Below are positions 24,832 to 34,379 of a stretch of DNA of 64,000 bases, in pieces. The notes beneath the pieces are model-generated. The model made no database searches. It was given only the letters and a program-made list of their open reading frames with translations, and was not told the DNA's origin. The DNA is from Streptococcus pseudopneumoniae. GTDB taxonomy: Bacteria > Bacillota > Bacilli > Lactobacillales > Streptococcaceae. Within the stretch, counting starts at the first letter, position 1. Every line of letters begins with the position of its first letter. The stretch spans positions 1 to 64,000 of the forward strand of contig NZ_JVFV01000033.1 in the NCBI RefSeq assembly GCF_001073085.1, read 5' to 3'. A program made the position numbers and the translations under genes.

Positions 24832-25170
24832 GTTATTCTTCTTTCTAAAGATGGTGCGAAGCCATCCTATAGCGCTTAGTTTATACTTTTCTTGTCATGA
24901 CGTACTTTCATATCTTTTATGAAAGACCGTGTTGCTTCTTTTCCACAAAAGAAAAGTACTGCTTTCTTTGCAACCTATCTAGTATAACATAAGAGAGGGG
25001 CAAAAGATAGTCTAACCTCCCGATTAAATCATGTAAACGATTTTCTTTCGATTTGCTTCACTCAAAAAGTATTTGTTAGAGCATTCGGTTCCTGAAACTA
25101 TTTTCCGTAGCAGATTTGTGCAAAAGTCTTTTTCTTGTGCTAGAATGAAAATCGAACAGGAGGAATAAAA
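24832..25170. other. Divergent region between cshA and the RclA-like gene
   Basis: 339 bases. Minus strand: cshA -10 TATACT with extended TG (24981-24986) and a long leader with a CTTTCAT/ATGAAAG hairpin (24905-24925). Plus strand: extended -10 TGCTAGAAT (25138-25146) for the flavoprotein gene. A cre-like ATGTAAACGATTTTC lies at 25031-25045. No gene. Confidence 0.6.
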
Positions 25171-26487
25171 ATGTTAACATACGATTTAATTGTCATTGGA
25201 TTTGGTAAGGCTGGTAAGACGCTTGCTGGAAAACTAGCTTCAGCTGGTAAAAAAGTTGCCCTTATCGAACGTAGTAAGGCGATGTACGGCGGTACTTGTA
25301 TCAATATCGGTTGTATCCCAACTAAAACTTTGCTAGTTGCTGCAGAAAAAGACCTGTCATTTGACGAGGTCATGGCAACAAAAAATACGGTTACTACACG
25401 CCTCAATGGTAAAAACTATGCTACTGTAGCTGGTACAGGCGTAGATATCTTTGATGCTGAAGCTCACTTTGTATCCAATAAAGTCATCGAAATTCAAGCT
25501 GGTGATGAAAAACAAGAACTAACTGCTGAAACAATTGTCATCAACACTGGTGCTGTTTCAAACGTTTTGCCTATTCCAGGACTGTCTACTAGTAAGAATG
25601 TCTTTGATTCAACTGGTATCCAAAACTTGGAACAATTACCAGAAAAACTTGGTATTCTCGGTGGTGGTAATATCGGTCTTGAATTTGCAGGTCTTTACAA
25701 TAAACTTGGCAGCAAGGTAACAGTCTTAGATGCTTTGGACACTTTCTTACCACGCGCTGAACCTTCCATCGCTGCTCTTGCTAAACAATACATGGAAGAA
25801 GACGGTATTGAATTGCTTCAAAATATCCGTACTACTGAAATCAAAAATGATGGCGACCAAGTCCTTGTCGTAACTGAAAACGAAACCTACCGTTTCGATG
25901 TCCTTCTTTACGCAACTGGACGTAAACCAAACGTAGAGCCACTTCAACTGGAAAATACAGATATTCAACTAACTGAACGTGGGGCTATTAAAGTAGACAA
26001 ACATTGTCAAACAAATGTTCCTGGTGTCTTTGCAGTTGGAGATGTCAATGGTGGACTTCAATTTACTTACATTTCACTTGATGACTTCCGTGTTGTCTAC
26101 AGCTACCTTGCTGGTGATGGCAGCTACACACTTGAAGACCGCCTCAATGTGCCAAACACTATGTTTATCACACCTGCCCTTTCACAAGTTGGTTTGACTG
26201 AAAGCCAAGCAGCTGATTTGAAACTTCCATATGCTGTTAAGGAAATTCCTGTCGCTGCTATGCCTCGTGGTCACGTAAACGGAGACCTTCGTGGAGCCTT
26301 CAAAGCTGTTGTCAATACTGAAACTAAAGAAATTCTCGGTGCAACTATCTTCTCTGAAGGATCACAAGAAATCATCAACATTATTACTGTTGCTATGGAC
26401 AACAAAATCCCATACACTTACTTCACAAAACAAATCTTCACTCACCCAACCTTGGCTGAAAACTTGAATGACTTGTTTGCGATTTAA
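25171..26487 (+). CDS. RclA-like pyridine nucleotide-disulfide oxidoreductase
   Basis: 438 residues. FAD-binding GFGKAGKTLAG (10-20), redox cysteines C43 and C48 in GGTCINIGCIP, the NAD(P)H-binding GGGNIGLEFAG near residue 165, and a C-terminal dimerisation domain with THPTLAENL. The CINIGCIP spacing resembles RclA, a flavoenzyme linked to hypochlorous acid and copper resistance, more than lipoamide dehydrogenase; there is no pyruvate-dehydrogenase context. It is monocistronic with an AGGAGG site. MerA-like or glutathione reductase-like functions are the alternatives. Confidence 0.85.
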   Translation: MLTYDLIVIGFGKAGKTLAGKLASAGKKVALIERSKAMYGGTCINIGCIPTKTLLVAAEKDLSFDEVMATKNTVTTRLNGKNYATVAGTGVDIFDAEAHFVSNKVIEIQAGDEKQELTAETIVINTGAVSNVLPIPGLSTSKNVFDSTGIQNLEQLPEKLGILGGGNIGLEFAGLYNKLGSKVTVLDALDTFLPRAEPSIAALAKQYMEEDGIELLQNIRTTEIKNDGDQVLVVTENETYRFDVLLYATGRKPNVEPLQLENTDIQLTERGAIKVDKHCQTNVPGVFAVGDVNGGLQFTYISLDDFRVVYSYLAGDGSYTLEDRLNVPNTMFITPALSQVGLTESQAADLKLPYAVKEIPVAAMPRGHVNGDLRGAFKAVVNTETKEILGATIFSEGSQEIINIITVAMDNKIPYTYFTKQIFTHPTLAENLNDLFAI

Positions 26488-26508
26488 GTTGAAATTTCAT
26501 CACATCGA

Positions 26509-26537
26509 ACAGCCCACCTTGGGCTGTTTTTCTTTTT
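26509..26537 (+). terminator. Terminator of the RclA-like gene
   Basis: ACAGCCCA/TGGGCTGT stem with TTTTTC, after the stop. Confidence 0.85.
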
Positions 26538-26573
26538 CTAAAATCTCAAATCTGTCTTTTTCAGCATTTATGA

Positions 26574-26586
26574 TATAATAGAAACA
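26574..26586 (+). promoter_or_regulatory. murT promoter directly before the ATG
   Basis: Extended -10 TGATATAAT (26571-26579) ends 6 bases before the murT ATG, with no ribosome site between, so the mRNA is predicted to be leaderless. Confidence 0.55.
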
Positions 26587-27929
26587 TGAAATTAAAAACT
26601 ACTTTGGGCCTTCTTGCTGGGCGTTCTTCTCATTTTATTTTGAGTCGTCTTGGACGTGGAAGTACTCTCCCTGGAAAACTTGCCCTTCAACTTGATAAAG
26701 ATATTTTACAACATTTAGCGAAGAACTACGAGATTGTTGTGGTTACTGGTACCAATGGAAAAACCTTGACAACCGCTCTCACTGTCGGTATCCTAAAGGA
26801 AATTTATGGTCAAGTTTTAACTAATCCTAGTGGTGCCAACATGATAACAGGAATCACGACTACTTTCTTGACTGCAAAATCTTCAAAAACTGGAAAAAAT
26901 ATAGCAGTTCTTGAAATCGACGAAGCTAGTCTCTCACATATCTGTGACTATATCCAGCCTAGTCTTTTCGTTATCACTAATATCTTCCGCGATCAGATGG
27001 ACCGATACGGTGAGATCTATACGACCTACAACATGATTTTGGACGCTATTCGAAAAGTTCCTACTGCTACTGTTCTGCTGAATGGTGACAGTCCTCTTTT
27101 CTACAAACCTACAATTCCAAATCCTGTTCAGTATTTTGGTTTTGATTTGGAAAAAGGTCCAGCAAAGCTTGCTCACTACAATACTGAAGGTATCCTCTGC
27201 CCTGAATGTCAAAGTATTTTGAAATATGAGCTAAATACATATGCCAACTTGGGAGCTTATATCTGTGAAAATTGTGGATGTAAACGACCTGACTTGGACT
27301 ACCGTCTGACAGAATTGGTTGAGTTGACTAACAATCGTTCTCGTTTTGTTATTGACGGTCAGGAATATGGTATTCAAATCGGTGGTCTCTACAACATCTA
27401 CAATGCTCTGGCTGCAGTTGCTATCGCCCGTTACCTAGGCGCTGATCCTCAACTGATTAAACAAGGATTTGACAAGAGTCGTGCTGTCTTTGGACGACAA
27501 GAAACCTTCCATATCGGTGACAAGGAATGCACACTGGTTCTTATTAAAAATCCTGTTGGTGCTACCCAGGCCATCGAAATGATCAAACTAGCTCCTTACC
27601 CATTTAGTCTATCTGTTCTTCTCAATGCTAACTATGCGGACGGGATTGATACCAGCTGGATTTGGGATGCTGACTTTGAGCAAATTACTGATATGGACAT
27701 TCCTGAAATCAATGCGGGTGGAGTTCGTCATTCTGAAATTGCTCGTCGTCTACGTGTTACTGGCTATCCAGCTGACAAGATCACTGAAACAAGTAGCCTG
27801 GAACAAGTTCTTAAAACAATTGAAGCTCAAGACTGCAAGCATGCCTATATCCTTGCGACTTATACGGCTATGCTAGAATTCCGAGAATTGCTAGCCAATC
27901 GTCAGCTTGTTAGAAAGGAGATGAACTAA
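26586..27929 (+). CDS. murT: MurT, Mur ligase-like subunit of lipid II amidotransferase
   Basis: 447 residues. ATP loop [11 protein letters not shown] (53-63), a four-cysteine zinc ribbon CPEC...CENCGC (about 200-230) inserted in the middle domain, and a C-terminal DUF1727 domain. With GatD it converts the D-Glu of lipid II to D-isoglutamine, required for efficient cross-linking. It overlaps gatD by one base. The start has no ribosome site and lies just behind the -10, as for a leaderless message. Confidence 0.95.
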   Translation: MKLKTTLGLLAGRSSHFILSRLGRGSTLPGKLALQLDKDILQHLAKNYEIVVVTGTNGKTLTTALTVGILKEIYGQVLTNPSGANMITGITTTFLTAKSSKTGKNIAVLEIDEASLSHICDYIQPSLFVITNIFRDQMDRYGEIYTTYNMILDAIRKVPTATVLLNGDSPLFYKPTIPNPVQYFGFDLEKGPAKLAHYNTEGILCPECQSILKYELNTYANLGAYICENCGCKRPDLDYRLTELVELTNNRSRFVIDGQEYGIQIGGLYNIYNALAAVAIARYLGADPQLIKQGFDKSRAVFGRQETFHIGDKECTLVLIKNPVGATQAIEMIKLAPYPFSLSVLLNANYADGIDTSWIWDADFEQITDMDIPEINAGGVRHSEIARRLRVTGYPADKITETSSLEQVLKTIEAQDCKHAYILATYTAMLEFRELLANRQLVRKEMN

Positions 27930-28711
27930 TGGTTTATACTTCACTTTCCTCAAAAGACGGCAATTATCCTTACCAACTAAATATCGCCCACCTCTATGGG
28001 AATCTCATGAACACCTACGGGGATAATGGAAACATCCTCATGCTCAAGTACGTCGCTGAAAAGCTGGGTGCACATGTAACAGTTGATATCGTTTCTCTCC
28101 ACGATGAGTTCGATGAACATCACTACGATATTGCCTTTTTCGGCGGTGGCCAAGACTTTGAACAAAGTATCATTGCTGGTGATTTGCCTGCTAAAAAAGA
28201 AAGTATCGACAACTTTATCCAAAATGATGGTGTCGTCCTTGCTATCTGTGGTGGCTTCCAGCTATTAGGCCAATACTATATTGAAGCTTCCGGAAGACGC
28301 ATAGAAGGTCTAGGTGTCATGGGACATTACACACTCAACCAAACCAATAACCGATTCATTGGTGACATTAAAATTCATAACGAAGAATTCGATGAAACCT
28401 ACTATGGTTTTGAAAACCACCAAGGCCGCACCTTCCTCTCAGATGACCAAAAACCATTGGGGCAGGTTGTCTATGGAAATGGCAACAACGAAGAAAAGGT
28501 CGGTGAAGGTGTTCACTATAAAAACGTCTTTGGTTCTTATTTCCACGGGCCTATCTTATCTCGTAACGCCAACCTAGCCTACCGCTTGGTCACTACTGCT
28601 CTTAAGAAAAAATATGGTCAGGACATCGACCTTCCAGCTTATGAGGATATCCTTAGCCAAGAAGTTGCTGAAGAATATAGCGATGTGAAAAGCAAGGCAG
28701 AATTTAACTAA
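27929..28711 (+). CDS. gatD: GatD, glutamine amidotransferase subunit for lipid II amidation
   Basis: 260 residues of the CobQ-like class I glutaminase fold. Nucleophile C107 in [12 protein letters not shown] and catalytic His in [11 protein letters not shown] (about 205). It supplies ammonia from glutamine to MurT. Translation is coupled to murT by the TAATG overlap, with an AGGAGATG site. A terminator follows. Confidence 0.96.
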   Translation: MVYTSLSSKDGNYPYQLNIAHLYGNLMNTYGDNGNILMLKYVAEKLGAHVTVDIVSLHDEFDEHHYDIAFFGGGQDFEQSIIAGDLPAKKESIDNFIQNDGVVLAICGGFQLLGQYYIEASGRRIEGLGVMGHYTLNQTNNRFIGDIKIHNEEFDETYYGFENHQGRTFLSDDQKPLGQVVYGNGNNEEKVGEGVHYKNVFGSYFHGPILSRNANLAYRLVTTALKKKYGQDIDLPAYEDILSQEVAEEYSDVKSKAEFN

Positions 28712-28718
28712 ACTTCCA

Positions 28719-28753
28719 TTTCCAACATGCTATTAGCTGTTGGAATTTTTTTA
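28719..28753 (+). terminator. murT-gatD terminator
   Basis: TTCCAACA/TGTTGGAA stem with seven T. Confidence 0.88.
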
Positions 28754-28826
28754 GGCTCTTTTCCCCTTCTCCCTTGCATTTTCCACTAATTTTTGCAAAA
28801 ATAGAGGGGTAGAAAGAAGGTAACAT

Positions 28827-29909
28827 ATGTCTAAATTACAACAAATTGTAACATATCTCGAATCTGAAAAGTTAGACGTCGCAGTCGTATCTGACCCCGT
28901 CACTATCAATTACCTCACTGGCTTTTACAGTGATCCACACGAACGCCAGATGTTCCTCTTTGTCCTTGCAGACCAGGAACCACTTCTCTTTGTTCCAGCC
29001 CTTGAGGTTGAGCGTGCAACTAGCACTGTCTCTTTCCCAGTAGTTGGCTACGTGGACTCTGAAAACCCTTGGAAGAAAATCCAAAATGCTCTTCCACAGC
29101 TTGATTTCAAACGTGTAGCAGTTGAGTTTGACAATCTCATCTTGACTAAATATCACGGTTTGAAAACAGTCTTTGAAACTGCTGAGTTTGAAAATCTCAC
29201 TCCTCGCATCCAACGCATGCGCCTCATCAAATCAGCTGATGAAGTCCAAAAAATGATGGTTGCAGGTCTCTATGCTGATAAAGCTGTAAAAGTTGGTTTT
29301 GACAATATCTCTCTTGATAAAACAGAGACAGATATCATCGCCCAAATCGACTTCGCCTTAAAACGTGAAGGCTATGAAATGAGTTTTGATACCATGGTTT
29401 TGACTGGTGACAATGCTGCAAATCCACACGGTATCCCTGGAGCTAACAAGGTCGAAAAAGACGCCCTTCTCCTCTTTGACCTCGGTGTCATGGTTAATGG
29501 CTACGCCTCAGATATGACTCGTACGGTCGCTGTCGGTAAACCAGATCAATTCAAAAAAGATATCTACAACTTGACCCTTGAAGCCCAACAAGCTGCCCTT
29601 GACTTTATCAAGCCAGGTGTGACTGCACATGAAGTTGACCGCGCTGCCCGTGAAGTCATCGAAAAAGCTGGTTACGGTGAGTACTTCAACCACCGTCTCG
29701 GTCACGGTATCGGTATGGATGTCCACGAATTCCCTTCTATCATGGAAGGAAACGACATGGTCATCGAAGAAGGCATGTGTTTCTCTGTTGAACCTGGTAT
29801 CTATATTCCTGGTAAAGTCGGTGTCCGTATCGAAGACTGCGGTGTTGTTACCAAAGATGGTTTCGATCTGTTTACAAGCACCAGCAAAGACTTGCTTTAT
29901 TTTGATTAA
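28827..29909 (+). CDS. pepQ: Xaa-Pro dipeptidase PepQ
   Basis: 360 residues. N-terminal creatinase-like domain and C-terminal pita-bread peptidase (about 130-355). Metal ligands are visible: D in LLFDLGVMVNGYASDMTRT, H in GHGIGMDVHEFP, E in FSVEPGIYIP and E in VRIEDCG. Cleaves dipeptides with C-terminal proline, supplying amino acids from host or milk peptides. AGAAGG site, single-gene unit. Confidence 0.94.
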   Translation: MSKLQQIVTYLESEKLDVAVVSDPVTINYLTGFYSDPHERQMFLFVLADQEPLLFVPALEVERATSTVSFPVVGYVDSENPWKKIQNALPQLDFKRVAVEFDNLILTKYHGLKTVFETAEFENLTPRIQRMRLIKSADEVQKMMVAGLYADKAVKVGFDNISLDKTETDIIAQIDFALKREGYEMSFDTMVLTGDNAANPHGIPGANKVEKDALLLFDLGVMVNGYASDMTRTVAVGKPDQFKKDIYNLTLEAQQAALDFIKPGVTAHEVDRAAREVIEKAGYGEYFNHRLGHGIGMDVHEFPSIMEGNDMVIEEGMCFSVEPGIYIPGKVGVRIEDCGVVTKDGFDLFTSTSKDLLYFD

Positions 29910-29923
29910 AAAGTAAATTATAA

Positions 29924-29962
29924 AAAATAAGATGGAAAAGTTATTCTTTTCCATCTTATTTT
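29924..29962. terminator. Bidirectional terminator, pepQ / acetyltransferase
   Basis: 17-bp perfect stem AAAATAAGATGGAAAAG and complement, loop TTATT, T tracts both ways; it overlaps the end of the convergent gene. Confidence 0.9.
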
Positions 29963-30498
29963 TTGGTTTGATAATAAATTTTATCAGCTATATAACCTTT
30001 TCGTTCAACTGCATTAGGAATCGTCTTCCAAAAAGTCATACCCGCCTTTTCCATCACACGACCAGAGGCAAGATTTAAACTTGCATAGCAAGCATCAACC
30101 TCTTCAAATCCAATTTCATCTAGACAGTATGATAAAACTGCCTTCAAGGCTTCTGTCATGAGTCCTCGTCCCCAGTAGTCCATCCCTAAGATATATCCCA
30201 TCTCACAGCTAGACTTTTCTTCATCCACACTGACCAGACTAATATCTCCAATGACATAGTCTGGATTATCTTTGAGACAAATGGCCCATTTGTAATAGTT
30301 AGGATTGTCGTAGGATGCTACCCAATTGCCAATAGAATTTCTAGTCTGTTCGACATTCAGGTGTGGATTCCAAGTCACATAAGTCAGATTTTCTGAGCGT
30401 GAAGCCCAATTATCAAACATGGCTTCAGCATCACCTTCCACAAATCTCCTCAAGATCAATCGTTCAGTTTCTATAGGTTGTGTACCTAGTGGTTTCAT
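29956..30498 (-). CDS. RimJ/RimL-type GNAT acetyltransferase
   Basis: 180 residues. Starts with the family signature TERLILRRFVEGDAEAMFDNW; the acetyl-CoA loop is DYWGRGLMTEAL (about 110-121), and VMEKAGMTF is near the end. Such enzymes acetylate protein N-termini or small amines; the substrate is unknown. Single gene, convergent with pepQ. Confidence 0.88.
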   Translation of the reverse strand: MKPLGTQPIETERLILRRFVEGDAEAMFDNWASRSENLTYVTWNPHLNVEQTRNSIGNWVASYDNPNYYKWAICLKDNPDYVIGDISLVSVDEEKSSCEMGYILGMDYWGRGLMTEALKAVLSYCLDEIGFEEVDACYASLNLASGRVMEKAGMTFWKTIPNAVERKGYIADKIYYQTKK

Positions 30499-30509
30499 AA
30501 TCGTAACTC

Positions 30510-30645
30510 GCTTTCTATTTGAATGCCCAAGCTAAAAAGGTCCACTGGACCTTCTTCGCTTTCTTATTTCTAGGTGAGAGGGTCCCGGACCTTCCTCGTT
30601 CTCCTGTTTCTAGACTCGGGATAAAAACCTCCCCCGGAGGTTTTT
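30510..30645. repeat. Array of terminator-like hairpins before nadE end
   Basis: About three units with a 40-base period. Hairpins GGTCCACTGGACC (30539-30551), GGTCCCGGACC (30581-30591) and AACCTCCCCCGGAGGTT are separated by similar spacers (CTTCTTCGCTTTCTTATTTC, CTTCCTCGTTCTCCTGTTTC). The last hairpin is the working nadE terminator. Confidence 0.7.
30623..30645 (-). terminator. nadE terminator
   Basis: AAAAACCTCC/GGAGGTTTTT stem with a 3-base loop, overlapping the nadE stop. Confidence 0.88.
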
Positions 30646-31468
30646 ACTCCCAAAACGTATCAAATACTGTGATTGGTAGGTGGCGTTTGTGTTGGCCTTT
30701 GTACCACCATTTTTCAATGGTTGCTTGGGCTTCTGGGCTTACTTGCTTACCTTCGAGGTAATCATCGATTTCATTGTAAGTGACTCCCAAGGCTACTTCA
30801 TCTGCAATACCTGGTTTTTCTTCTTCCAAATCTGCTGTTGGAACTTTTTCATAAAGTGCTGGATCAGCTCCAAGTTCCTTCAAGAGTTGTTTCCCTTGGC
30901 GTTTATTGAGGCGATAGAGAGGAAGAATATCTGCACCACCGTCACCAAACTTGGTAAAGAAACCTGTGATATTTTCCGCAGCATGGTCAGTACCAATAAC
31001 TGCTCCACTATGAGCTCCAGCGAGTGCATATTGGGCAATCATCCGGCTTCTAGCCTTGATATTCCCCTTGTTGAAATCTGAAACAGGACTACCTGTTGCT
31101 TCAACTGCTGCTGTCATAGCATCTGCAGAGTCCTTGATATTAACGACCAAACTCACATCTGGTTGGATAAAAGCTAGGGCTTTTTGGGCATCTGCTTCAT
31201 CAGCTTGCACTCCATAAGGCAGGCGAACTGCTATAAATTTATAAGAATCATCACCGGTTTCAGCTCGCATTTCTTCTATAGCTAGTTGGGCAAGGCGACC
31301 AGCTAAAGTCGAGTCTTGACCACCAGAAATTCCTAATACATAACTTTTAAGGAAGGGATGTTTTCTTAGGTATTTCTTTAGAAAGTCAATGGAACGACGG
31401 ATTTCTTCTTGAGGGTCGATGACAGGTTTAACCCCTAATTGCTGGATAATGGTCTCTTGCAAACTCAT
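30644..31468 (-). CDS. nadE: NH3-dependent NAD+ synthetase
   Basis: 274 residues. ATP-pyrophosphatase loop SGGQDST (48-54), [18 protein letters not shown] in the active site. Last step of NAD synthesis, using ammonia because no glutaminase domain is attached. It overlaps pncB by four bases (ATGA), so the two are translationally coupled. Confidence 0.96.
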   Translation of the reverse strand: MSLQETIIQQLGVKPVIDPQEEIRRSIDFLKKYLRKHPFLKSYVLGISGGQDSTLAGRLAQLAIEEMRAETGDDSYKFIAVRLPYGVQADEADAQKALAFIQPDVSLVVNIKDSADAMTAAVEATGSPVSDFNKGNIKARSRMIAQYALAGAHSGAVIGTDHAAENITGFFTKFGDGGADILPLYRLNKRQGKQLLKELGADPALYEKVPTADLEEEKPGIADEVALGVTYNEIDDYLEGKQVSPEAQATIEKWWYKGQHKRHLPITVFDTFWE

Positions 31469-32925
31469 TCTTCTTCTCCTTCACCTAGAGCTGCCTTACG
31501 CATCTTGTCAATCAAGTCCATCTTATCTTGCCAAATATCATGCGCTAAGTCTACTGGATAATGTTGTGGGTTAAGAACACGTTTGTATTCATCCCAAAGC
31601 TTATCAAATTCCTTGCGAGCATAAGCTTGAATTTCAGGTAGACTCGGTAAATCATAGATTAGTTTTCCATCCTTGAAAATATCCACCAAGAGAGGAACTG
31701 CATCAAAATTGCGGACAGTTTTCTTGATGTAAGTATAGGTCGGGTGGAACATCTTGAGTTCAGTCATACTTGACACATCAACGCCGTCATAGGTAATATA
31801 ATCCCCTTCAGATTTTCCTTTTTCACGACTGGTAATGCGCCAAACTTGTTTCTTACCTGGAGTTGAAACTTTTTCAGCATTGCTAGAGAGTTTGATAGTA
31901 TTACGCATCTGACCATTTTCATCTTCAATGGCAACAACCTTATAAACTGCTCCTAGAGCTGGTTGGTCATAGGCTGTAATGAGCTTAGTCCCGACACCCC
32001 AAACATCAATCTTAGCTTTTTGCATCTTGAGGTTAAGGATGGTATTTTCATCAAGGTCATTGGATGCATAAATCTTAGCATCAGTAAATCCTGCCTCGTC
32101 CAGTTGTTGACGAACTTTTTTAGAAATATAGGCGATATCTCCAGAGTCAATACGAACACCAAGGAAATTAATCTTGTCACCAAGTTCACGCGCAACCTGA
32201 ATTGCTGCTGGAACACCGATGCGAAGAGTATCGTAGGTATCAACTAGGAAGACACAGTTTTTGTGAGTTGAGGCATAAGCCTTGAAAGCCTGATAGTCAT
32301 TCCCATAGACTTGAACCAAGGCATGGGCGTGAGTCCCTAAAACCGGAATCCCAAAGAGCTTACCTGCACGCACATTACTAGTTCCATTGGCACCACCAAT
32401 GACAGCGGCACGAGTTCCCCAGATAGCTGCATCCATCTCTTGCGCACGACGTGTACCGAACTCCATCAAAGGTTCATCTTCAATGACTGAACGAATACGA
32501 GCAGCCTTGGTCGCAATCAAGGTTTGAAAGTTGACGATATTTAAAAGTGCTGTTTCAACCAACTGACACTGAGCCAAAGGTCCCTCCACTTGAACGATCG
32601 GTTCATTAGCAAATACTAAGTCCCCTTCTTGAGCAGAACGTACCGTCAACTCTAACTTGAGATTACGGAGATATTCCAGGAAGGCACCATGATAACCAAG
32701 TGACTCCAAATAAGCTATATCGCTATCAGAAAAGCGCAGGTTTTCTAGGTAGTTCACAATTCGTTCCAAACCTACAAATACAGCATAACCATTTTTAAAC
32801 GGTTGTTGGCGGAAATAAACTTCAAAAACCGCTTTCTTGTTATGAATTCCTTGGTCGAAGTAAACCTGCATCATGTTAATCTGATACAAATCTGTGTGCA
32901 ATGTTAAACTGTCATCTGGGTACAT
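31465..32925 (-). CDS. pncB: Nicotinate phosphoribosyltransferase
   Basis: 486 residues, typical of Gram-positive PncB. Near the N-terminus [13 protein letters not shown], in the middle [12 protein letters not shown] and [20 protein letters not shown] (active-site His loop), later [11 protein letters not shown]. Converts nicotinate and PRPP to nicotinate mononucleotide. First gene of the pncB-nadE operon; ribosome site AAGGAAGAAGGA. Its leader carries a long AT-rich hairpin. Confidence 0.95.
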   Translation of the reverse strand: MYPDDSLTLHTDLYQINMMQVYFDQGIHNKKAVFEVYFRQQPFKNGYAVFVGLERIVNYLENLRFSDSDIAYLESLGYHGAFLEYLRNLKLELTVRSAQEGDLVFANEPIVQVEGPLAQCQLVETALLNIVNFQTLIATKAARIRSVIEDEPLMEFGTRRAQEMDAAIWGTRAAVIGGANGTSNVRAGKLFGIPVLGTHAHALVQVYGNDYQAFKAYASTHKNCVFLVDTYDTLRIGVPAAIQVARELGDKINFLGVRIDSGDIAYISKKVRQQLDEAGFTDAKIYASNDLDENTILNLKMQKAKIDVWGVGTKLITAYDQPALGAVYKVVAIEDENGQMRNTIKLSSNAEKVSTPGKKQVWRITSREKGKSEGDYITYDGVDVSSMTELKMFHPTYTYIKKTVRNFDAVPLLVDIFKDGKLIYDLPSLPEIQAYARKEFDKLWDEYKRVLNPQHYPVDLAHDIWQDKMDLIDKMRKAALGEGEEE

Positions 32926-32948
32926 ATACTGTCCTTCTTCCTTATTTG

Positions 32949-32976
32949 TAAAAAGAAGAAAATATTTCTTCTTTTC
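32949..32976 (-). promoter_or_regulatory. Terminator-like hairpin in the pncB leader
   Basis: AAAAGAAGAAA pairs with TTTCTTCTTTT across TAT, between the promoter and the ribosome site; on the minus strand it ends in five T. Could attenuate transcription. Confidence 0.45.
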
Positions 32977-32991
32977 TCATAAATTAGTACT

Positions 32992-33020
32992 ATTATAACA
33001 CATTTTATCGATATTGATAA
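32992..33020 (-). promoter_or_regulatory. pncB promoter with inverted repeat
   Basis: -10 TATAAT (32992-32997), 17-base spacer, -35 TTATCA (33015-33020). The -35 lies in the imperfect inverted repeat TTATCGATATTGATAA (33005-33020), a possible operator. Confidence 0.55.
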
Positions 33021-33032
33021 AAAGCTAACAAG

Positions 33033-33521
33033 CTATTCTATGCTCTCGAGCTCATCCATATCTTTTTCATACTTCTTCTGAGCCCATTCACCATAACTTT
33101 TTAAGCCTAAGTTTCCAATAAAGACCCAAGGAATATAAAAGATATAGGTAAATACCCAAGCATAAATGTATTTAAGATGTAGAGGGTTGTGCTGGTAAAT
33201 TTCGATATTAAACTGGTAGTTTTGTAGCATCAAGGTAGCTGTAATCACTAGATTTAATAACAGGCATCCTAAAATTGTAAAATGAAAACGACTATAGTAG
33301 GTCACTCCCAGATAACGGGCACGATTGAAAAAGAAGACAATTCCTACTATCAGAGTATACACTAGAAAATTCGGATTAAAAAGAGATGGAGCCAATACAG
33401 CAACCAAATAACTTAGAAGCACAAGCCCAATGAAGAGGGTAAAGGATTCCGCCCCAGCTTTATTGATTAATTGTTCTTCTCTTTCGTCCAGTAATTGATA
33501 ATAAAATAATCTATTTTTCAT
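33033..33521 (-). CDS. Membrane protein of unknown function paired with an HTH regulator
   Basis: 162 residues with four hydrophobic helices (about 28-48, 52-68, 83-103, 121-143) and an acidic cytoplasmic end KKYEKDMDELESIE. It overlaps the upstream HTH gene by 11 bases. Such pairs of a Cro/CI-like regulator and a small membrane protein are common in streptococci, often called DUF3278-type, but I cannot confirm the family. Function unknown. Confidence 0.75.
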   Translation of the reverse strand: MKNRLFYYQLLDEREEQLINKAGAESFTLFIGLVLLSYLVAVLAPSLFNPNFLVYTLIVGIVFFFNRARYLGVTYYSRFHFTILGCLLLNLVITATLMLQNYQFNIEIYQHNPLHLKYIYAWVFTYIFYIPWVFIGNLGLKSYGEWAQKKYEKDMDELESIE

Positions 33522-33720
33522 CTTCTTCCTCCCAAAATAATTGATCTAGAGTTTTCCCTAGGCATCTGCAAATGGATTGGCAAAGTGAAAGCGAAGGATT
33601 GTACTTTCCAGCTTCTATCAAGCCGATAGTCTGCCTAGTGACACCCACAGCTTCTGCCAAATCACCCTGCGTCATATCAAGCTCTACTCGAGCTAGTTTT
33701 AATTTTAAATTCTTAACCAC
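33511..33720 (-). CDS. Cro/CI-type (XRE) transcriptional regulator
   Basis: 69 residues, nearly all one HTH: MTQGDLAEAVGVTRQTIGLI is the helix-turn-helix (about 16-35), followed by PSLSLCQSICRCLGKTLDQL. GGAGG site before the ATG. The palindrome ATTGCGCAAT over its own -35 suggests autorepression. Controls the membrane protein downstream by cotranscription. Confidence 0.9.
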   Translation of the reverse strand: MVKNLKLKLARVELDMTQGDLAEAVGVTRQTIGLIEAGKYNPSLSLCQSICRCLGKTLDQLFWEEEDEK

Positions 33721-33769
33721 TTGTTACCTCCTCCATAATTTTAAAAGTCGCGCTTCTTTTTTCAACTTT

Positions 33770-33798
33770 ATTATATCATATATTTTACATTGCGCAAT
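33770..33798 (-). promoter_or_regulatory. Promoter and palindromic operator of the HTH gene
   Basis: Extended -10 TGATATAAT (-10 hexamer at 33770-33775), -35 TTGCGC (33792-33797). The 10-base palindrome ATTGCGCAAT (33789-33798) overlaps the -35. Confidence 0.6.
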
Positions 33799-33833
33799 AT
33801 ATATCTGTCATTTTGTGCGATTTTTTTTACAAA

Positions 33834-33863
33834 AAACTCTACCACTTACATGATAGAGAGTTC
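33834..33863 (-). terminator. Terminator of the 138-residue GNAT gene
   Basis: AACTCT/AGAGTT arms, six T on the minus strand. Confidence 0.65.
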
Positions 33864-34279
33864 TATGTTTTCAAATCCTTTTGATAATAGTGCCTTTGTC
33901 CAATGTAGGGATAATCTTTTAAGGTAAAGACTTCCTTGTAGCCCTGCTTTTGATAAAAGGCTGGCGCTTGAAACTGATAGGTATTCACAAAAGCAAAGCG
34001 ACAGTTTCTCTTTTTAGCTTCACTTTCTGCTTGGTGCAATAGTTGGGAGCCGATTCCTTGTCCTCGCAAATCCTCTTTTACAAATAAATACTCGATTTCT
34101 AGCCAATTCCCGAAAGTCTCTGCTACTAAGCCAGCCATGAGTTCACCTTGTTCGTCTTCGATATACAGATTAAGTGGCTCACTTTCAGCTGCTTCCCTTT
34201 TAGAACGATTATAAGAGCGAATCAAGTCTCCTATTACTTGCGATTTCTGAGATTCTATATTTTCCAATCTAATTTGCAT
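33863..34279 (-). CDS. GNAT-family N-acetyltransferase
   Basis: 138 residues. Acetyl-CoA loop LRGQGIGSQLLHQAE (about 72-86), preceded by YLFVKEDL, and FYQKQGYKEVF near the end. GAGGAG ribosome site. Similar in length and layout to cytosolic small-molecule acetyltransferases; substrate unknown. Confidence 0.87.
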   Translation of the reverse strand: MQIRLENIESQKSQVIGDLIRSYNRSKREAAESEPLNLYIEDEQGELMAGLVAETFGNWLEIEYLFVKEDLRGQGIGSQLLHQAESEAKKRNCRFAFVNTYQFQAPAFYQKQGYKEVFTLKDYPYIGQRHYYQKDLKT

Positions 34280-34344
34280 CTAAATCTCCTCGACTATACT
34301 TCATAGCTTGATTATAGCCCTATTTCAAAGGCCTGTCAAACTAG

Positions 34345-34376
34345 AAAAACTCACCAACCTGAGTTGATGAGTTTTT
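34345..34376 (-). terminator. Amino acid permease terminator
   Basis: AAAAACTCA/TGAGTTTTT outer stem with an inner CAAC/GTTG stem and tetraloop. Confidence 0.85.
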
Positions 34377-34379
34377 GAC

